This document shows, piece by piece, positions 12,555 through 23,699 of a DNA stretch of 64,000 nt. The notes beneath the pieces are model-generated. The model searched no databases. It saw only the letters and a list, made by a program, of their open reading frames with translations, and was not told the DNA's origin. The position numbers and the translations under genes are program-made. Source of the DNA: Phorcus lineatus (lineage: Eukaryota > Mollusca > Gastropoda > Trochida > Trochidae); contig OV121098.1 in the NCBI GenBank assembly GCA_921293015.1, positions 16,020,161 to 16,084,160 of the forward strand, given 5' to 3'. The first letter of the stretch is position 1. The number at the start of each line of letters is the position of its first letter.

Positions 12555-12836
12555 GATTATTTCACTTATATCGCGGCTGCTAGTATTATTGCAGGGTGAA
12601 AGCCCGCAACATCATTGTGAGGGCTATGCATTGCGGTGAAACCTGTGAGCATCGACTGGAACTAGCGAAATATGGGTGGTACTGCGCTGAATTTCAGTGT
12701 AGCATTGCACCCAAACCTGACTGCGTGTAGAACAGTTCTCTACTGCAGACAAAGTTGCCGAGTCCCTGACGGGATTCGAACCACGGACCTGCTGATCCGA
12801 AGCCGAACGCGCTAACCACTGCGCTATCCCGCCCCC
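12555..12836 (-). mobile_element. tRNA-derived SINE, family S1, near full length
   Basis: On the minus strand it begins with a tRNA-like head containing TAGCGCAGTGGTTAGCGC and GGTTCGAATCCCG, intact A and B boxes. The S1 body and a tail ending in a GCAGCCGCGATA word follow. It is the best-preserved pol III promoter region of the S1 copies here. Confidence 0.85.
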
Positions 12837-13516
12837 GCGTATGTCAAGGAACTTAATGTGAATCTCTTATATGTATATGTCAAGAAACTAAATGAGCTAA
12901 ATGTGATTTAAACTGTATGTTCTGTGAATAAAGCTAATATGAGCTAATGATAATCTGTACCCTTCTGTGAAATCGCAAAGTCTATTTGTTAGCTATAAAA
13001 GAACTATAACCAGTATTTTAGCTCAGCACATGCAACTAATACGACATAGCTGCAAGTGAGCCGTAAATACTGATTGTCTCTTGTGAATGAGACAAAGAAT
13101 ATCTGAACTGCCTATAAATGACTTGTCCTTTTTCGATTTAGAATAATAAAGTCTATCTAAATAATTAAGTAAACAGAATTTCAAATCGTCTGGCACCTTA
13201 ATTTTCGGCTGCCTAGCGTATAATGAAAAACTGTCTAGACATGTCTGGCGACCAGACAAAGAAAATCCCGTGCATTTGGCGCACGTACATGAAATGAACA
13301 GGAAGTGCTTGCTTGAAGCCCATGTTGCGTTTCGGCGAATGACTATGAATCTAAAACATAAAATGAAGAATTATGAATTGTCTTCAGAACAAAGCCTTCA
13401 AATAAGTTATTTTCATTTGTTAGCATTAAACCTTAACGTTGATAAAATTTGTCATGTAAATTTTGTACATGTGCCAATGGCCTTTTAAATGCTTAATAAA
13501 CTTCTATCAATGTAAG

Positions 13517-13564
13517 TGGCCATGGAGGGGGTGGAGAGGTTGGGGGGGAGGGGGGGGGGGGGTG
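13517..13564 (+). repeat. G-rich tract
   Basis: Runs of 5 to 13 guanines separated by one to a few bases (GGAGGGGGTGGAGAGG, then two long G runs). It could form a G-quadruplex. There is no gene beside it. Confidence 0.8.
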
Positions 13565-13961
13565 TTGTTTAATGGACCCGGAGAACGCTTTAAGCGGCAT
13601 TATTGAAGGCTTGAAATGTTAAATAAATATATGTAACATATGAGGCTGGAATTAAAAGATCACGACGCTGTTTATGAGCTGGTGTTTGGTTTGAATTTTT
13701 GGAACACTGAATTTGGACATACAAGAGTTATTTTGTTTTGAGTAGAGTGAAAGTCGTTTCCAACCTTGCTCACTTCGTTCGGGTTATGTATATATCCGCT
13801 GCTGACGCCAACTTAGCCTTTAATAGATGAGAACCTACGTAATTCCAAACACCAATTAAGAATTGAAATATTCGCGAAATCTATTGTAATTGTTATTGAC
13901 ATGGGACGTTTTCAAAGCTGTTAATATATACAAGAAATTTTGTTTTTATTTTGTGTGGCAT

Positions 13962-14120
13962 CCCGCCAGGGCGTCAGCAACTGTGTAGTAGAGAACGGGT
14001 TTACACGCAGTAAGGTTCGGGTGCAATGTTTCACTGAATTTTAGTGCAACACCACCCATTGTTCGTTAGTTCCAGCTGATGCTCACTGCAGGTTTCACCA
14101 CAATGCATTGGCACACTCGT
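13962..14120 (+). mobile_element. SINE S1 fragment lacking its tRNA head
   Basis: It contains the S1 body words CCCGCCAGGG, AGTAGAGAACGG, GGGTGCAATG, CACCACCCATTGTTCG and TTCCAGCTGATGCTCAC. The A-box region is missing and the 3' tail is lost. Confidence 0.75.
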
Positions 14121-15054
14121 GAACAATCGCGATGAAACTGTTTAAATTGGTGGATCCTATGTCACAACGTGTAAGTTTATTGGGTTTTATCCCAGGGTAA
14201 TTGCATTGAGCAAGAGCGTACACGTTTTAACTATGAGACATGATGAAGACGCTCGCTCTGCACGCTTTTTTCATGGCACGCTTATGTCATGGCGGAGTAT
14301 TAACCTCTATTAATACGTTTAAGGGACTGAATGATACCAGATGTCATGCGGGGTCACGGTGACCTATCGTGAGTCAAAATTCTTACTTGAGGTCGGATAA
14401 AGTTCTTTAATAATTTATTGTCATTTTGGTTAAATTGCCATCCCTTTCGGTCACATTTAATACTGTGTTGCTCAGTCATTGAACAACTACTCTCAGATCT
14501 GTAGCTCACGTTACTCGCTTCAGATAGTCCTTTGATCCTACTAGTTGTATTTAGATTGGCATTTCATCGGGATGAAGATCAAACACAAGATCAACGATAA
14601 AAAAAGACAACTCGTTGATATATTAATACTCCCTGAGGGCGAGGAAAAGAGTGCATATCTTTCATCCTTGTTAATTTTGTATCACACTACAAAATCTGGA
14701 TATACAATTGTGGTCAACGGACCGCACCTAAGCAAATATATTTTTGTGTCTTTTTATCATAACAAAAAGACGAGATTTCATATCCGTACAAAATTGATTA
14801 TATTTCGTATGTATGGTAACATATCGTGATTATTTGTATTTTTTCGGTGGATAGGTTATTAACATGAATAAATGATCGTTGACTATTTTTAAAAAAATTC
14901 TCTCAGTGGGTCACAATTTGACTCAATACCTTATCGTGTTGTGGTGGTTTGGGTGCTTGAGAGACACCGAGAGCTATACTAGATATTCCAAGATAGCCAT
15001 TTCTTCAAAAGAGGGATATTCAAAATACATAATGAAGTCATTAAATTGGCACAG
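14121..15054. other. Non-coding stretch
   Basis: A 94-codon open frame at 14545-14829 has no recognisable domain. It lacks splice, neighbour or composition support, so I do not call it a gene. Confidence 0.4.
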
Positions 15055-15440
15055 AGTATGTTTCATTAATTTTGTATGTTGCATAAATAGAGCCAAATTA
15101 TAATATGATCCGAGTAAGGTTAAAATCGCCTATCTGAAGTTGCATATTTATCTTTTTAATTATGACATTTTCTTGTTTTTGACTGAATAAAAAACGGCCA
15201 TATAAATGCGAAGAAGTCGAAAGTGTGCGACCCATTGCCAATAACATGTATATTAGTTAAATGACATACTAAGCTATACCAAGTTATATTTCTGGTTGTG
15301 TCATCTATAAATAAGTTTCCAAAATTACGTTTGAGTCATTGGGGTACGCCATTGTCTGTTTGGCGCCCTTCTGTTTATTGTCTGAAGAGCATTGAGATGT
15401 AAATTTTCAGAGACAACTACTTAATGAATGTGAGCTACGT
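15055..15440 (+). repeat. Dispersed repeat R1 (third copy, outside the array)
   Basis: Collinear with 50775-51230 and 55745-56200. Shared words include ATGTTTCATTAATTTTGTATG, AACGGCCATATAAATGCGAAG, ATTACGTTTGAGTCATTG and ATTGAGATGTAAATTTTCAG with small differences. It has no coding capacity. It is probably an unclassified interspersed element, because it occurs here with no trace of the peptide gene exons. Confidence 0.65.
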
Positions 15441-15545
15441 GTGGCTGCTGTCAGACCTTGTGAAAAGGAAAACCCTAGAACGAGTTGGAATTTCGATATT
15501 TTTTAAAAAAATTTAAAAAAGACATTTGTTCCTCGGATTCACGTT

Positions 15546-16076
15546 ATATTTATTACATACCCATGTAATCTTACGATAGTAATACGTAATGAAATACAAT
15601 GAATTCCGTATTGCACTCCGTAGTGCACTTATCACGGAACTACTTTCTCAGCGAGAGAGGTGTCATGTCAGCTAATTTTAGAATTTGCCGAATGTCAACG
15701 AATGTTTCAAGTTATGAATGTTTATATTGTATTCGAACGAAATGTTGACATACATGTAAGTGATATGCACGTGTCATTAAAGAAATTTTAAACATGTGAA
15801 CAAATATCTTGCGTCTGTTTTTTCTCAAATATTCATCACAGTTTTGTGTGCAGTCTATTGCCATGTGACGTCATAGGTGGAGGAATCTGATGACGTAATA
15901 GGGTTGGCGGAGTAATTTCTGTACGTCAAGACATGTAAACACTCTTCCGTGTTCGGATTTATTTGAAGTTAATTAAACGAAAAAAGGGTATGTAATACAT
16001 ATAGAGGGTCATTCTAGTTTATTTTTTCGTTCAATACAAACGAAAAAATGCATTATAGAATGACGTTCTATATATT
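15546..16076 (-). mobile_element. ISL2EU-related non-autonomous element with one-sided hairpin
   Basis: TATTTATTACATACCC at 15547-15562 is inverted at 15986-16000. Immediately outside the right copy is an imperfect hairpin (about 15999-16030 pairing with 16041-16074) with CATTCTA and TAGAATG words. The interior has GTGACGTCAT. The layout, a hairpin followed by a TTTATTAC terminus at one end only, is the same as at the 5' end of the ISL2EU element at 41.09 kb. No coding sequence is present. Confidence 0.5.
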
Positions 16077-16599
16077 TACACAAATCTGTTTATGAAAAAA
16101 TACAATTAATAAATGGATTGGCCAACACACCGAAGTGCTTTTTAGGGCCGTTTTAAGACAATCATTTGAGTAAATAGCCAGTGACGCATACATGATTAAT
16201 AATTTAGCTTCAAAGAAAGTGGTAATGCATGATAATCGTTTTGTTTGGCAATCAAGTTTGACTTGTTCCGCCAACTGCTCCATATCTTTACTCCAACATG
16301 TCTAGACTTATTTTAGTCAGTTGTCTGTTCTTGAGTGCGATTATCCTCATTATTTAATTATCCACTTATCTCGCTCCAATACTAAAAAATAGATAAGAAA
16401 GATATATTAATTTTTTTCCATTTTACAAGAAACATCCTATTGAAGGATTCTAAGATAAAAGCCTATCGGAACAAAAACCCATAGGACACAACTTAAAAAA
16501 CACAATAAACAATATTTACATCACGTGTTATGTTATTTATAGGATTGGGGTTTTTTTCACTTCATTTTCAACTCCATTCATACCATAGATCTAGACTAA

Positions 16600-16985
16600 C
16601 TTTCTTTACCATAGAGTTTATGTGACTAAATTTATTCCAGTAACAGTTGCTTTGAAGGGTCACAACTAAGTACTTACTGTTTTCTATTTCTTAAATTGTT
16701 TCTCCGTCCATATGGTTTGGTTTGATACCCCTATTTACTTTTCTAATAAAGAGAATTGCTTTTTTCGGATTGAATGATGCCTCCCTTGTTTTTCTCCCAT
16801 TTTGAAATTATTTGTTCGTCCTAGCTGGCAGCTTTATTAACAATGAGAGACGTTTCATCTGCCAATAATCTGAGGTTGCTGTCAATACCAGCTACAATAT
16901 CATTTATGTATATCATTAACAATATAGGTGCCAAAACTGAACCTTGAGGAACGCCTACCAAAACAATTTGGGATTTGACGCATGC
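16600..16985 (-). pseudogene. LINE reverse transcriptase fragment
   Basis: Read on the minus strand, one frame (about 16970-16830) shows GVPQGSVLAPILL, then YINDI, then LRLLADETSL. This is the palm region of non-LTR reverse transcriptases. The catalytic FADD box is altered to LADE, so an essential Asp is lost. Further on, W-EK, a Ser/Lys-rich stretch and a LVVTLQSN-W word match the usual LGV--W block, with stops in between. It is a 5'- and 3'-truncated dead copy. Its relation to the LINE tail at position 241 cannot be tested here. Confidence 0.75.
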
Positions 16986-17725
16986 CATTAAGAATTACTC
17001 TATTCTATTATTTACATTGCTTTCAAAACAATTCAATAAATTACTACCCTTTCCTTATAATTTTAATTTCTTTATTATTCTTCGAATAATTTGTAGACAT
17101 GCAAAATATCGCTCTTACTTCTTTTCCATCGTCTAGTGCTTTAGTTATGAAACAAAAAAGGTAAGTTAATTGATAATTTGTCGAGGCGCTAGAGGAAAGT
17201 CGGATTACAGATTTGAGAGAATGTAATTATCTCTTAGGCTTTTATTTTCATATTCAAATAAACATATAGATGTAACCTCGTCTATCATATCATTATTGCT
17301 TGACAACGACACAAGAAGCTGGGTCGAAACGTCGCATTCTCAGAAAGTTGTCATTGCCGATTGACTAGTGAGATAGGTATTAATTATTCTGTAACGTCAT
17401 TCAGTTCATTATATCATACATCATGATGTTAATTGAATTACACGAAGTTTTTGCTGATTTATTTTGTAAATAGTTTTTAACGTATTTCAACCAAAGTTTT
17501 TTACCAATCGTTTCACTTATTTTAGTTTCAATTCTAGATATTTGCTGTTTGTTAGCTTTACGCACAGAGGATATAATTCTAATTCTAAGCGATTTGAATT
17601 GTGGCTCATGCAAGGAACGGTTGGTTTTCTTCGCGACTCACCTGATGCCTAAACGTATTTCGTTATTCATCCACAGCGGGTGTTTAGGTTTAATTAAACC
17701 ATGACTCCCTTGTTGGCGCCCATGG
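16986..17725. other. Non-coding stretch with a GTCGAAACGTCGC motif
   Basis: The only notable feature is TTGACAACGACAC followed 10 bases later by GTCGAAACGTCGC (17300-17338). It resembles the motif at about 31850-31890 on the other strand. No gene is seen. Confidence 0.4.
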
Positions 17726-17853
17726 TATAACCAACCAAATTGTTAGTTAAACGATGGTCTTGGGTATCCGGAACTACTTTCAAAGAAAACAAGTTTTGGT
17801 ATAAGACATTTATTCACGTAATAATTGTTACAGTCTGGACGATTGTGCAGGAC

Positions 17854-20253
17854 TTAAGAACTTTTGGGGATCTTAACGGTAACTGTGAATTCTATCGGAC
17901 CGGTAGATGTTGCTGCTGGGGTAGAAGTTGCAGCTCGCTTGGCACCACGTTGGATGATGCTGCTAATCATTTCCTCCTGGTCATCATTCACACGCTTGTA
18001 CTCCCGCACTGCATTACTTCGGTGGCCCGTCGTCTTGCAGATCAGTTGCTCGTCAACTCCACTTTGAAAAAGTCGAGTTGCACATGTTGCCCGCAAGGAG
18101 TGATTTGTATAATGCCCTGCAAAGAAAGTTCACGTCACATAAAACAAAATTAACAGTATACTTTTGTGGCCACTAAAATCTATTTAATTTTGTTGTAATA
18201 TTTGTATTATTCATATACTACCAATGGGATTTTTCTAATAAAATATTGAATTGAAAATACATACAAGTGTCAAAAGATAACCGTTTTGGTTCACAGAGTA
18301 GGAAACTTAATATACATTATACGGTATTGATCTCAAAGAAACTTTATTAATTTTTTTCAATACAATTTAGTTTTACCAGTTTCAAAATAAGTTACCTTTC
18401 ATGCCAGCAGCCTGACAGAGTCTCCTGACAGTTGTCGATAAGGTGTTTTGACCAATTGGGGCAACCGAGTACCACATGTCTGCTCTCGGCTTCGTCAGTG
18501 GGCGGAGGTAGAACGACGTCGGTTCCTTTGGGCGCAGATCCATGTATTTCTTGTAAAGATACACGATGCATCGCTCTTTCCTAGGTGCAGCATAGGAACA
18601 GACACTTTTGGGTGTCACCCGAAAAGTCTTAAGGCCTCCTTGATTATTCAAAGACTTTGAGGAGATCTGTCCCCCAGCAATCCGAGTTCCCACAGCTTCT
18701 CTTCCTCTTCAACGCTGATGACGTCAGCTTGACGTTTCTGCAGACCATGACCAGACCTTGCACCGGCTTTCATCATGTTGTCGAGTGTATTTCTCAATTC
18801 GTTAAAGATGACATCGGACAAGAAGTTAACTTGCCGCCCTTGATTGTTCAAATGCATTTGAATTAACAGTATCAGTTGCCTCAGTGTTTTAGGGGGGTAC
18901 TCGCTTCCATCACTTTTCCTGGTCTCGCAAAGGAACCTACATAAACAAAAGCTGAGCTCATCGTCGTGGAGGTCTTCGAGTTTAATGTCAATTATACTTA
19001 ATTTCTGGCCAACACAACCACCATTTCTGATTCTGGAGTTGCGACTTTCACGCCAGTCTTCAAAAACACGACATGCCCATTTGATTGTTTTCTCCGTATT
19101 CTCCGGCATAGTTTTCTTCGAAAGATCCTCGATTTCCTTGTCCGTTTTCGGTTCTGGAAAACGTTCTGCAAATAAAAAGAATCATCTGTAAGTTATTCTA
19201 CCAAACTGTCATTGATGAAAGTAGATTATAAGAAGTTTTTGCAATCTCATTCAAATCAAATTAAACGTTTTGACTCGTACCTTGCTGCATTTGTTATACC
19301 CCCACCTACGAAGTCAACATTGCATATCTCCAAATTTTGTTAGAGACTTTTGATTTTCATGGAATATATTCATAAAAGGTTCATGGTGTGATTTGTGACA
19401 AGATAATCTGTTTTAATTTTTTTCAAAATCTGTGTCAACATTGCTACCGGTCATGATTTACAAACATCCAGTGGGGGTATGTGAGGTTTGCTCGCTTTTT
19501 CTTTGTTTATCTGAGTACCACGTCATATATGGGTCATATCAGGTGAACGTCCAATCAAGCCAATCAGCGACATGACTGGGAAACTATCAGGCCGATTTTA
19601 TATTGTAGCGTGTTGCAAGGTGAAAGGTCACCCACCGTCAAGGCCACATGAAGGTCACCGTCATGAACAACCGCAGTGAGGTACGAGTGAAGGTATTTGG
19701 ATTATTTCAACGAAATTGCTTTTAAAATGTTCGCAGCTGCGATAACAGGAGCTCTATAGGTGCTAACGACTAATGTGAACCTATGAAATAGTATACCGGT
19801 ACTAACAAATCCAATTTGTACATTGAAGAACACGTTCGACTAATTGATGACGTAATTGTCCGGTTTTCGATCACAATCGCGGAGTAGATACACTATACAG
19901 AACAAATTGGTAATTGTAACACAATACTGTTCATGAACAGTCATTGCACATCGATAGCCTACAATTCTCAAATTAGCAAAATATATTTGTACAACAACTC
20001 ACTGACTCTACCGATAAACACTCGTCCTCAAAGTACACTAAATCAAAATGAAAGACAGTTACATACCAAAGGACTCCCTTTCAACCCTCAATGGCCTCAT
20101 CCCTTCAACACTTTCCTCGGCCTGTTGGCAAGACGCGACAAGAAGGTCTTCATCTTCTGAAGAAATGTTGTCGTTTTCTTGTGTTTGTGATTGACTAGAC
20201 GGTATTAAATCATCGTCGCTGAAATTCCCCTCCATTCTGTCTGTAGAGCACAA
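17854..20253 (-). pseudogene. Crypton-type tyrosine recombinase, three exons, internally deleted
   Basis: Exons are 20253-20067, 19165-18396 and 18116-17854, joined by GT-AG introns that keep phase 1 at both junctions (ESF to ERFPEP; AGMKG to HYTNHSLRAT). The N-terminus is acidic and Ser-rich. The middle exon has an N-terminal helical region (WACRVFEDWRESRN) and a LWELGLLGD motif. The C-terminal catalytic part retains NHSLR (HxxR), TGHRS and REYKR (candidate nucleophile Tyr). The frame stops at TGA directly after SPQSL (18648). The next in-family segment, NNQGGLKTFRVTPK, begins in another frame at once. In this family a block of roughly 100 residues with the first catalytic Arg normally lies between them. 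It is therefore inactive through an internal deletion, although its splice sites are intact. Confidence 0.75.
19296..19480. mobile_element. Small MITE with ATACCCCCAC termini
   Basis: ATACCCCCAC at the left and its exact inverse GTGGGGGTAT at the right, about 185 bases overall, with an AT-rich interior. It lies inside intron 1 of the Crypton-like gene. No clear target duplication was found by eye. Confidence 0.6.
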
Positions 20254-20578
20254 GCTGTCAACACAACGCCGCGTCGCAAATGACTGAGTCCTACCGAGCT
20301 CTTTAACACACGTGGTTTCCGCTCTGCACGTGAAAAGCAGGACTCGATCGCAGACGTAAACATGATACCGTAAACCCTCTATTATAAAGTCGTGTTTTAG
20401 TTTCGGATAGACAATAGATATTGTATTACAACAAATATAGGAAATACGGTATTTTTAAAGCCGCTTCACTAGTTTGTGATGCATCATATCAAAATAGTGC
20501 TGAACACTAACTAAATTGTTTAACAAATTCTACATGCTTTGGAACTGAAAAGGTGACATTTTATCGTAGTCATGGTTT

Positions 20579-20713
20579 AAGTAAGTTATACGACTCGTAT
20601 TGTTGGTGTAATCCACGAAATGGTTGGTTATACGACTCGCCGCTACGCGGCTCGTCGTATAACCAACCATTTCGTGGATTACACCAACAATACTCGTCAT
20701 ATAACCATTACTT
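20579..20713. repeat. Near-perfect long hairpin, arms about 60 bp
   Basis: The left arm contains TATTGTTGGTGTAATCCACG and the right arm contains CGTGGATTACACCAACAATA. The small loop is CGCCGCTACGCGG. The near-perfect pairing suggests recent origin or conversion. It is next to the 5' side of Crypton-like element 2. Confidence 0.85.
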
Positions 20714-21311
20714 ACTACGGATTTGTTTGGCTTATTCGCGTTGAAACATTGAATTTAATCATTTGTTATCTTCGATGTAATCAGATGTACATTTTCCGTT
20801 TCAGCTTCATAAATGTTAATTACATTTAAGTCTCGTTTCAAACTTTTTGTATTCGCTCGTGAATAATCAGAGATGTTTCGCTCATAGCAAGCTTCTTTCT
20901 GTCTAGCAGATTCAATGTTGCTACAACGGACTGTGGTCTAAACGTAAATTAAACTCCAAAATTCTGTATACGGGGTTAATACACGTTAACATTTTAATCA
21001 ATCAATGTACGACTCGTACAAGGCGATCCTTTTTGGTACAGATATACTCCAAAGCAAAAGAAAGGTTTCACTTTTATTTTTTTCATAAAAACATTAAGAG
21101 AGATAGTACGGGTATGATTCTAAGCAGGAAATGATAGTATTACTGCATCGATATCGTTTCTTATACACGAATGCATCGCATGGAAAGCAGCCACTGCCAT
21201 TGTGCATTCATAAACACGTGCAAAGTATTTTGTGATGCACGTGCAGCAATGTTGCATAAATGCCCTTGTTGGAAAGAGCAGACCTCCAGTAACTTAAAGA
21301 ACACCAAAAGT

Positions 21312-21545
21312 ATACCAACACTTGCGCAAGCGCAACGTGATCAAGTGTTCGGTATGTCCACTCTGGGGGTTTCCCAACGTCAAATGGCAAGAACCTTCAA
21401 CAACAGCCAAACCACCATCAGAAGTCTGTTAATACGCTACCAGCAGACAGGCCAGACACTGGACTGACCAGGATCGGTAAGGCCGAGGGTAAAAACTGCG
21501 GCCGAAGATCGCTACATCAGGCAGATTAACCTCCGAAACCGAATC
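21312..21545 (+). pseudogene. Tc1-like transposase N-terminal fragment
   Basis: The frame reads TLAQAQRDQVFGMSTLGVSQ and then MARTFNNSQTTIRSLL, RYQQTGQTLD: the paired-like helix-turn-helix of Tc1/mariner-superfamily transposases. A stop codon follows TLD. The same frame then continues as PGSVRPRVKTAAEDRYIRQI, matching the linker and second DNA-binding part. Nothing of the catalytic DDE/D domain follows. It is a short dead fragment. Confidence 0.8.
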
Positions 21546-21690
21546 TGAGTTTTAAAGTTCAAGAGCAATTGTATGAAACCCCCCAAGAATAAATAAAAAT
21601 TGATATGTTACTAAATAACTATAGTTAAGTCAAAGGTTATCACCCTTACTAGGCAGTTATTTATAAAAAGTCTTTTTGTTAGATTACTTA

Positions 21691-21691
21691 C

Positions 21692-21728
<37 letters not shown>
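21691..21728. repeat. (TA)n microsatellite
   Basis: An uninterrupted TA run of about 38 bases. Confidence 0.95.
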
Positions 21729-21731
<3 letters not shown>

Positions 21732-22047
21732 AGGATTATTAAACGGCTTACACTGTGTGGGCATATTTGTTTGTTACACGTATGATAAGATTCTATAAAG
21801 GCAAGTATTATTTTAATTTTTCTGATTTGTAAATTGCCGTAGGTCGAGCAGTGCACTTGAGCGCGCAACTAAACTATCACGTGACTACGAGTGGCCGTAG
21901 CCAAGGCAATTTTCGTACATAAACTTTTATGCTACATGTAAACGAGTCTTATTATCGTTCATTTAAGAATTGAATGTCAATTTGTGTGTCTGCAGTGAAT
22001 AATTAATGATTATTAAATTAGATTGTCAGCTTGTGTGTTTGCAATGG

Positions 22048-22157
22048 AATATGAATGATGTCGAAGCGACAATCAAACTCTTGTGAACGAAGTGAGCTTG
22101 CGAGCGGGTTCACATGAGAGTTTGAATGTAGCTTTGACATCATTCATTCACGAGAAG
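22048..22157. repeat. Imperfect long hairpin, arms about 52 bp
   Basis: GAATGATGTCGAAGC on the left pairs with GCTTTGACATCATTC on the right. ATCAAACTC pairs with GAGTTTGA, with a GC-rich GAACGAAGTGAGC loop. Similar GC-rich, CGAAGCG-like loops occur in the hairpins at 5.5, 20.6 and 41.1 kb. Confidence 0.7.
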
Positions 22158-22745
22158 AAACAATTCAGTAGCGAGGCTTAGAGGGATGAAAATAATGATA
22201 ATCGACGTTTTATAAATTTCTTGTTGAAACTACATGTACCTCACAGTCAACCTGCGTAGCAGAGCTAGATAGTGAGTATAGATCTAGCTAGTTGAACTCA
22301 GGTTTCTGGGCCCCTTCTCAGCCCTACAGAAACGACGTCTGGTGGAGATAAATTTCGGTAATTTCTAGAAAGAAATCTACTACGATATAATTATTGTCCT
22401 TTTACATTATTCACTTTCCATAAGGGCCCATATGAAAACTGCTGTCATGAAATCATATACAGCGCATACTGACCATGGGTCGGACACCGTTGCAATTTAA
22501 GTGGTATGACTTACTCGATAATTTTTTTATCTGTATCATCAGAATATCAAGTAGAACTTTTAAATAAGAAGTATTCTAATTGACTTTGACACGCTTATAA
22601 ACATCCTTTATTCAATTCATTGAAAATAGTTTCGTTACCTATACGATTTCGGAATTTTTTACTCTTCTGGTCAAACTTCCGATAAACTGTGCTTGTATGC
22701 ATTAATTGTTGAACATATTTTTATGCACCGCTTGAAGTTCAATAA

Positions 22746-23052
22746 ATAGAGAATACTAAAAGACGTCCCGTTTAATAACATATTTATGAAACGAGTGTGT
22801 GGTTTGGTTTTTAAAGAGCGAAAGCGATTTAGATACTAATTATACCATTCATGAGTTTCATAAAAATATAATCAAACGGGACTGAGTTCAGTATTTCATT
22901 TATTACTCGCTGAATTATATCAAACAAATAGCATGAAAATTGCCGAGATTACCATTTTTGCCGCGCCGCTAACATTGTGACGTCATGCTTAACGATTGTG
23001 ACGTCATGTGACGTCAATCAACACGCGATGTCATTAAACATGTGTAATAATA
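22746..23052 (+). mobile_element. ISL2EU-related non-autonomous element with one-sided hairpin
   Basis: It starts with ATAGAGAATACT, identical over 12 bases to the outer end of the ISL2EU element at 41087. A diverged hairpin follows (arms with GACGTCCCGTTT and AAACGGGACTG; centre AGAGCGAAAGCGA). Next comes the terminus TTTCATTTATTACTCGC. The right end at about 23040-23052 is GTGTAATAATAT, roughly the inverse. The interior has three TGACGTCA-like palindromes. No coding region is present. Confidence 0.6.
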
Positions 23053-23388
23053 TTGTAGATTTATTAAACGGCGGTATCTAATAAACCTAAACACGCAGCT
23101 GATCGTTAATTTACATTAAGATTACAATATTAATCTAGCGTGAACTTTATCACTTTATAATTTATCATTAAAAGTTATGTCTAAATTTTGTTTTCCAATG
23201 ATAAATTTTCAGTTCTGTACTGTGTAAATATGAAGGCCTTTCCACCAGAGTGGAACTCAAAACTTAATGACACGAGGCCCTATGAGAGTAATTGGTGTCC
23301 ACTTTGCAAAGTATAGTGGAAAGATTCCGTCAGAAGTTGTTATTATTAAGTTGTGATCGGAGAAAAAACGGGATGCAAGAAATATGTA

Positions 23389-23680
23389 GGGTTAGCGCAG
23401 TTAGCGCGTTCGGCTTCGGATCCAGGGGTCCGTGGTTCGAATCCCACCAGGGACTCGACAACTTTGTCTGCAGTAGAGAACTGTTCTACTGGCAGTCAGG
23501 TTTGGGTGCAATGCTACACTGAATTTCAGCGCTGTACCACCATGGTTCGCTAGTTCCAGCCGATGCTCACAGGTTTCACCGCAATGTAAAGTCGCTTTCT
23601 CGGGCTTTCTCCCAATAATAATGGAAGCCGCGAAACAAGCACTCTTGAAAGCAGCGTTAAACTGCAACTCACCTCACATC
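23389..23680 (+). mobile_element. tRNA-derived SINE, family S1, near full length
   Basis: GGGTTAGCGCAGTTAGCGCG (A box) and GTGGTTCGAATCCCACCAGG (B box) form an almost complete tRNA-like head. The S1 body and a tail ending CTTGAAAGCAGCGTTAAAC then CTCACCTCAC follow. The absence of a plausible acceptor stem, together with the attached body, makes this a SINE and not a tRNA gene. Confidence 0.85.
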
Positions 23681-23699
23681 GGTTTGAATGTAAGGGTTA

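Larger units (their letters stand above)
17726..20715 (-). mobile_element. Crypton-like element 2
   Basis: A spliced tyrosine recombinase gene (20253-17854) forms the core. A TATAACCAACCA word occurs just beyond its 3' end (about 17730) and again in the long hairpin beyond its 5' end (about 20655), in the same orientation. This may mark the element ends. There are no terminal inverted repeats across the whole element, as expected for Cryptons. A small MITE (19296-19480) sits in intron 1. Confidence 0.45.

Noticed and set aside
14545-14829. 94-codon plus-strand open frame
   Set aside because: No motif, low-complexity basic composition and no conserved counterpart.
23389-23460. Possible tRNA gene
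   Set aside because: A and B boxes are good, but the sequence continues into the S1 SINE body and the acceptor stem does not pair convincingly.
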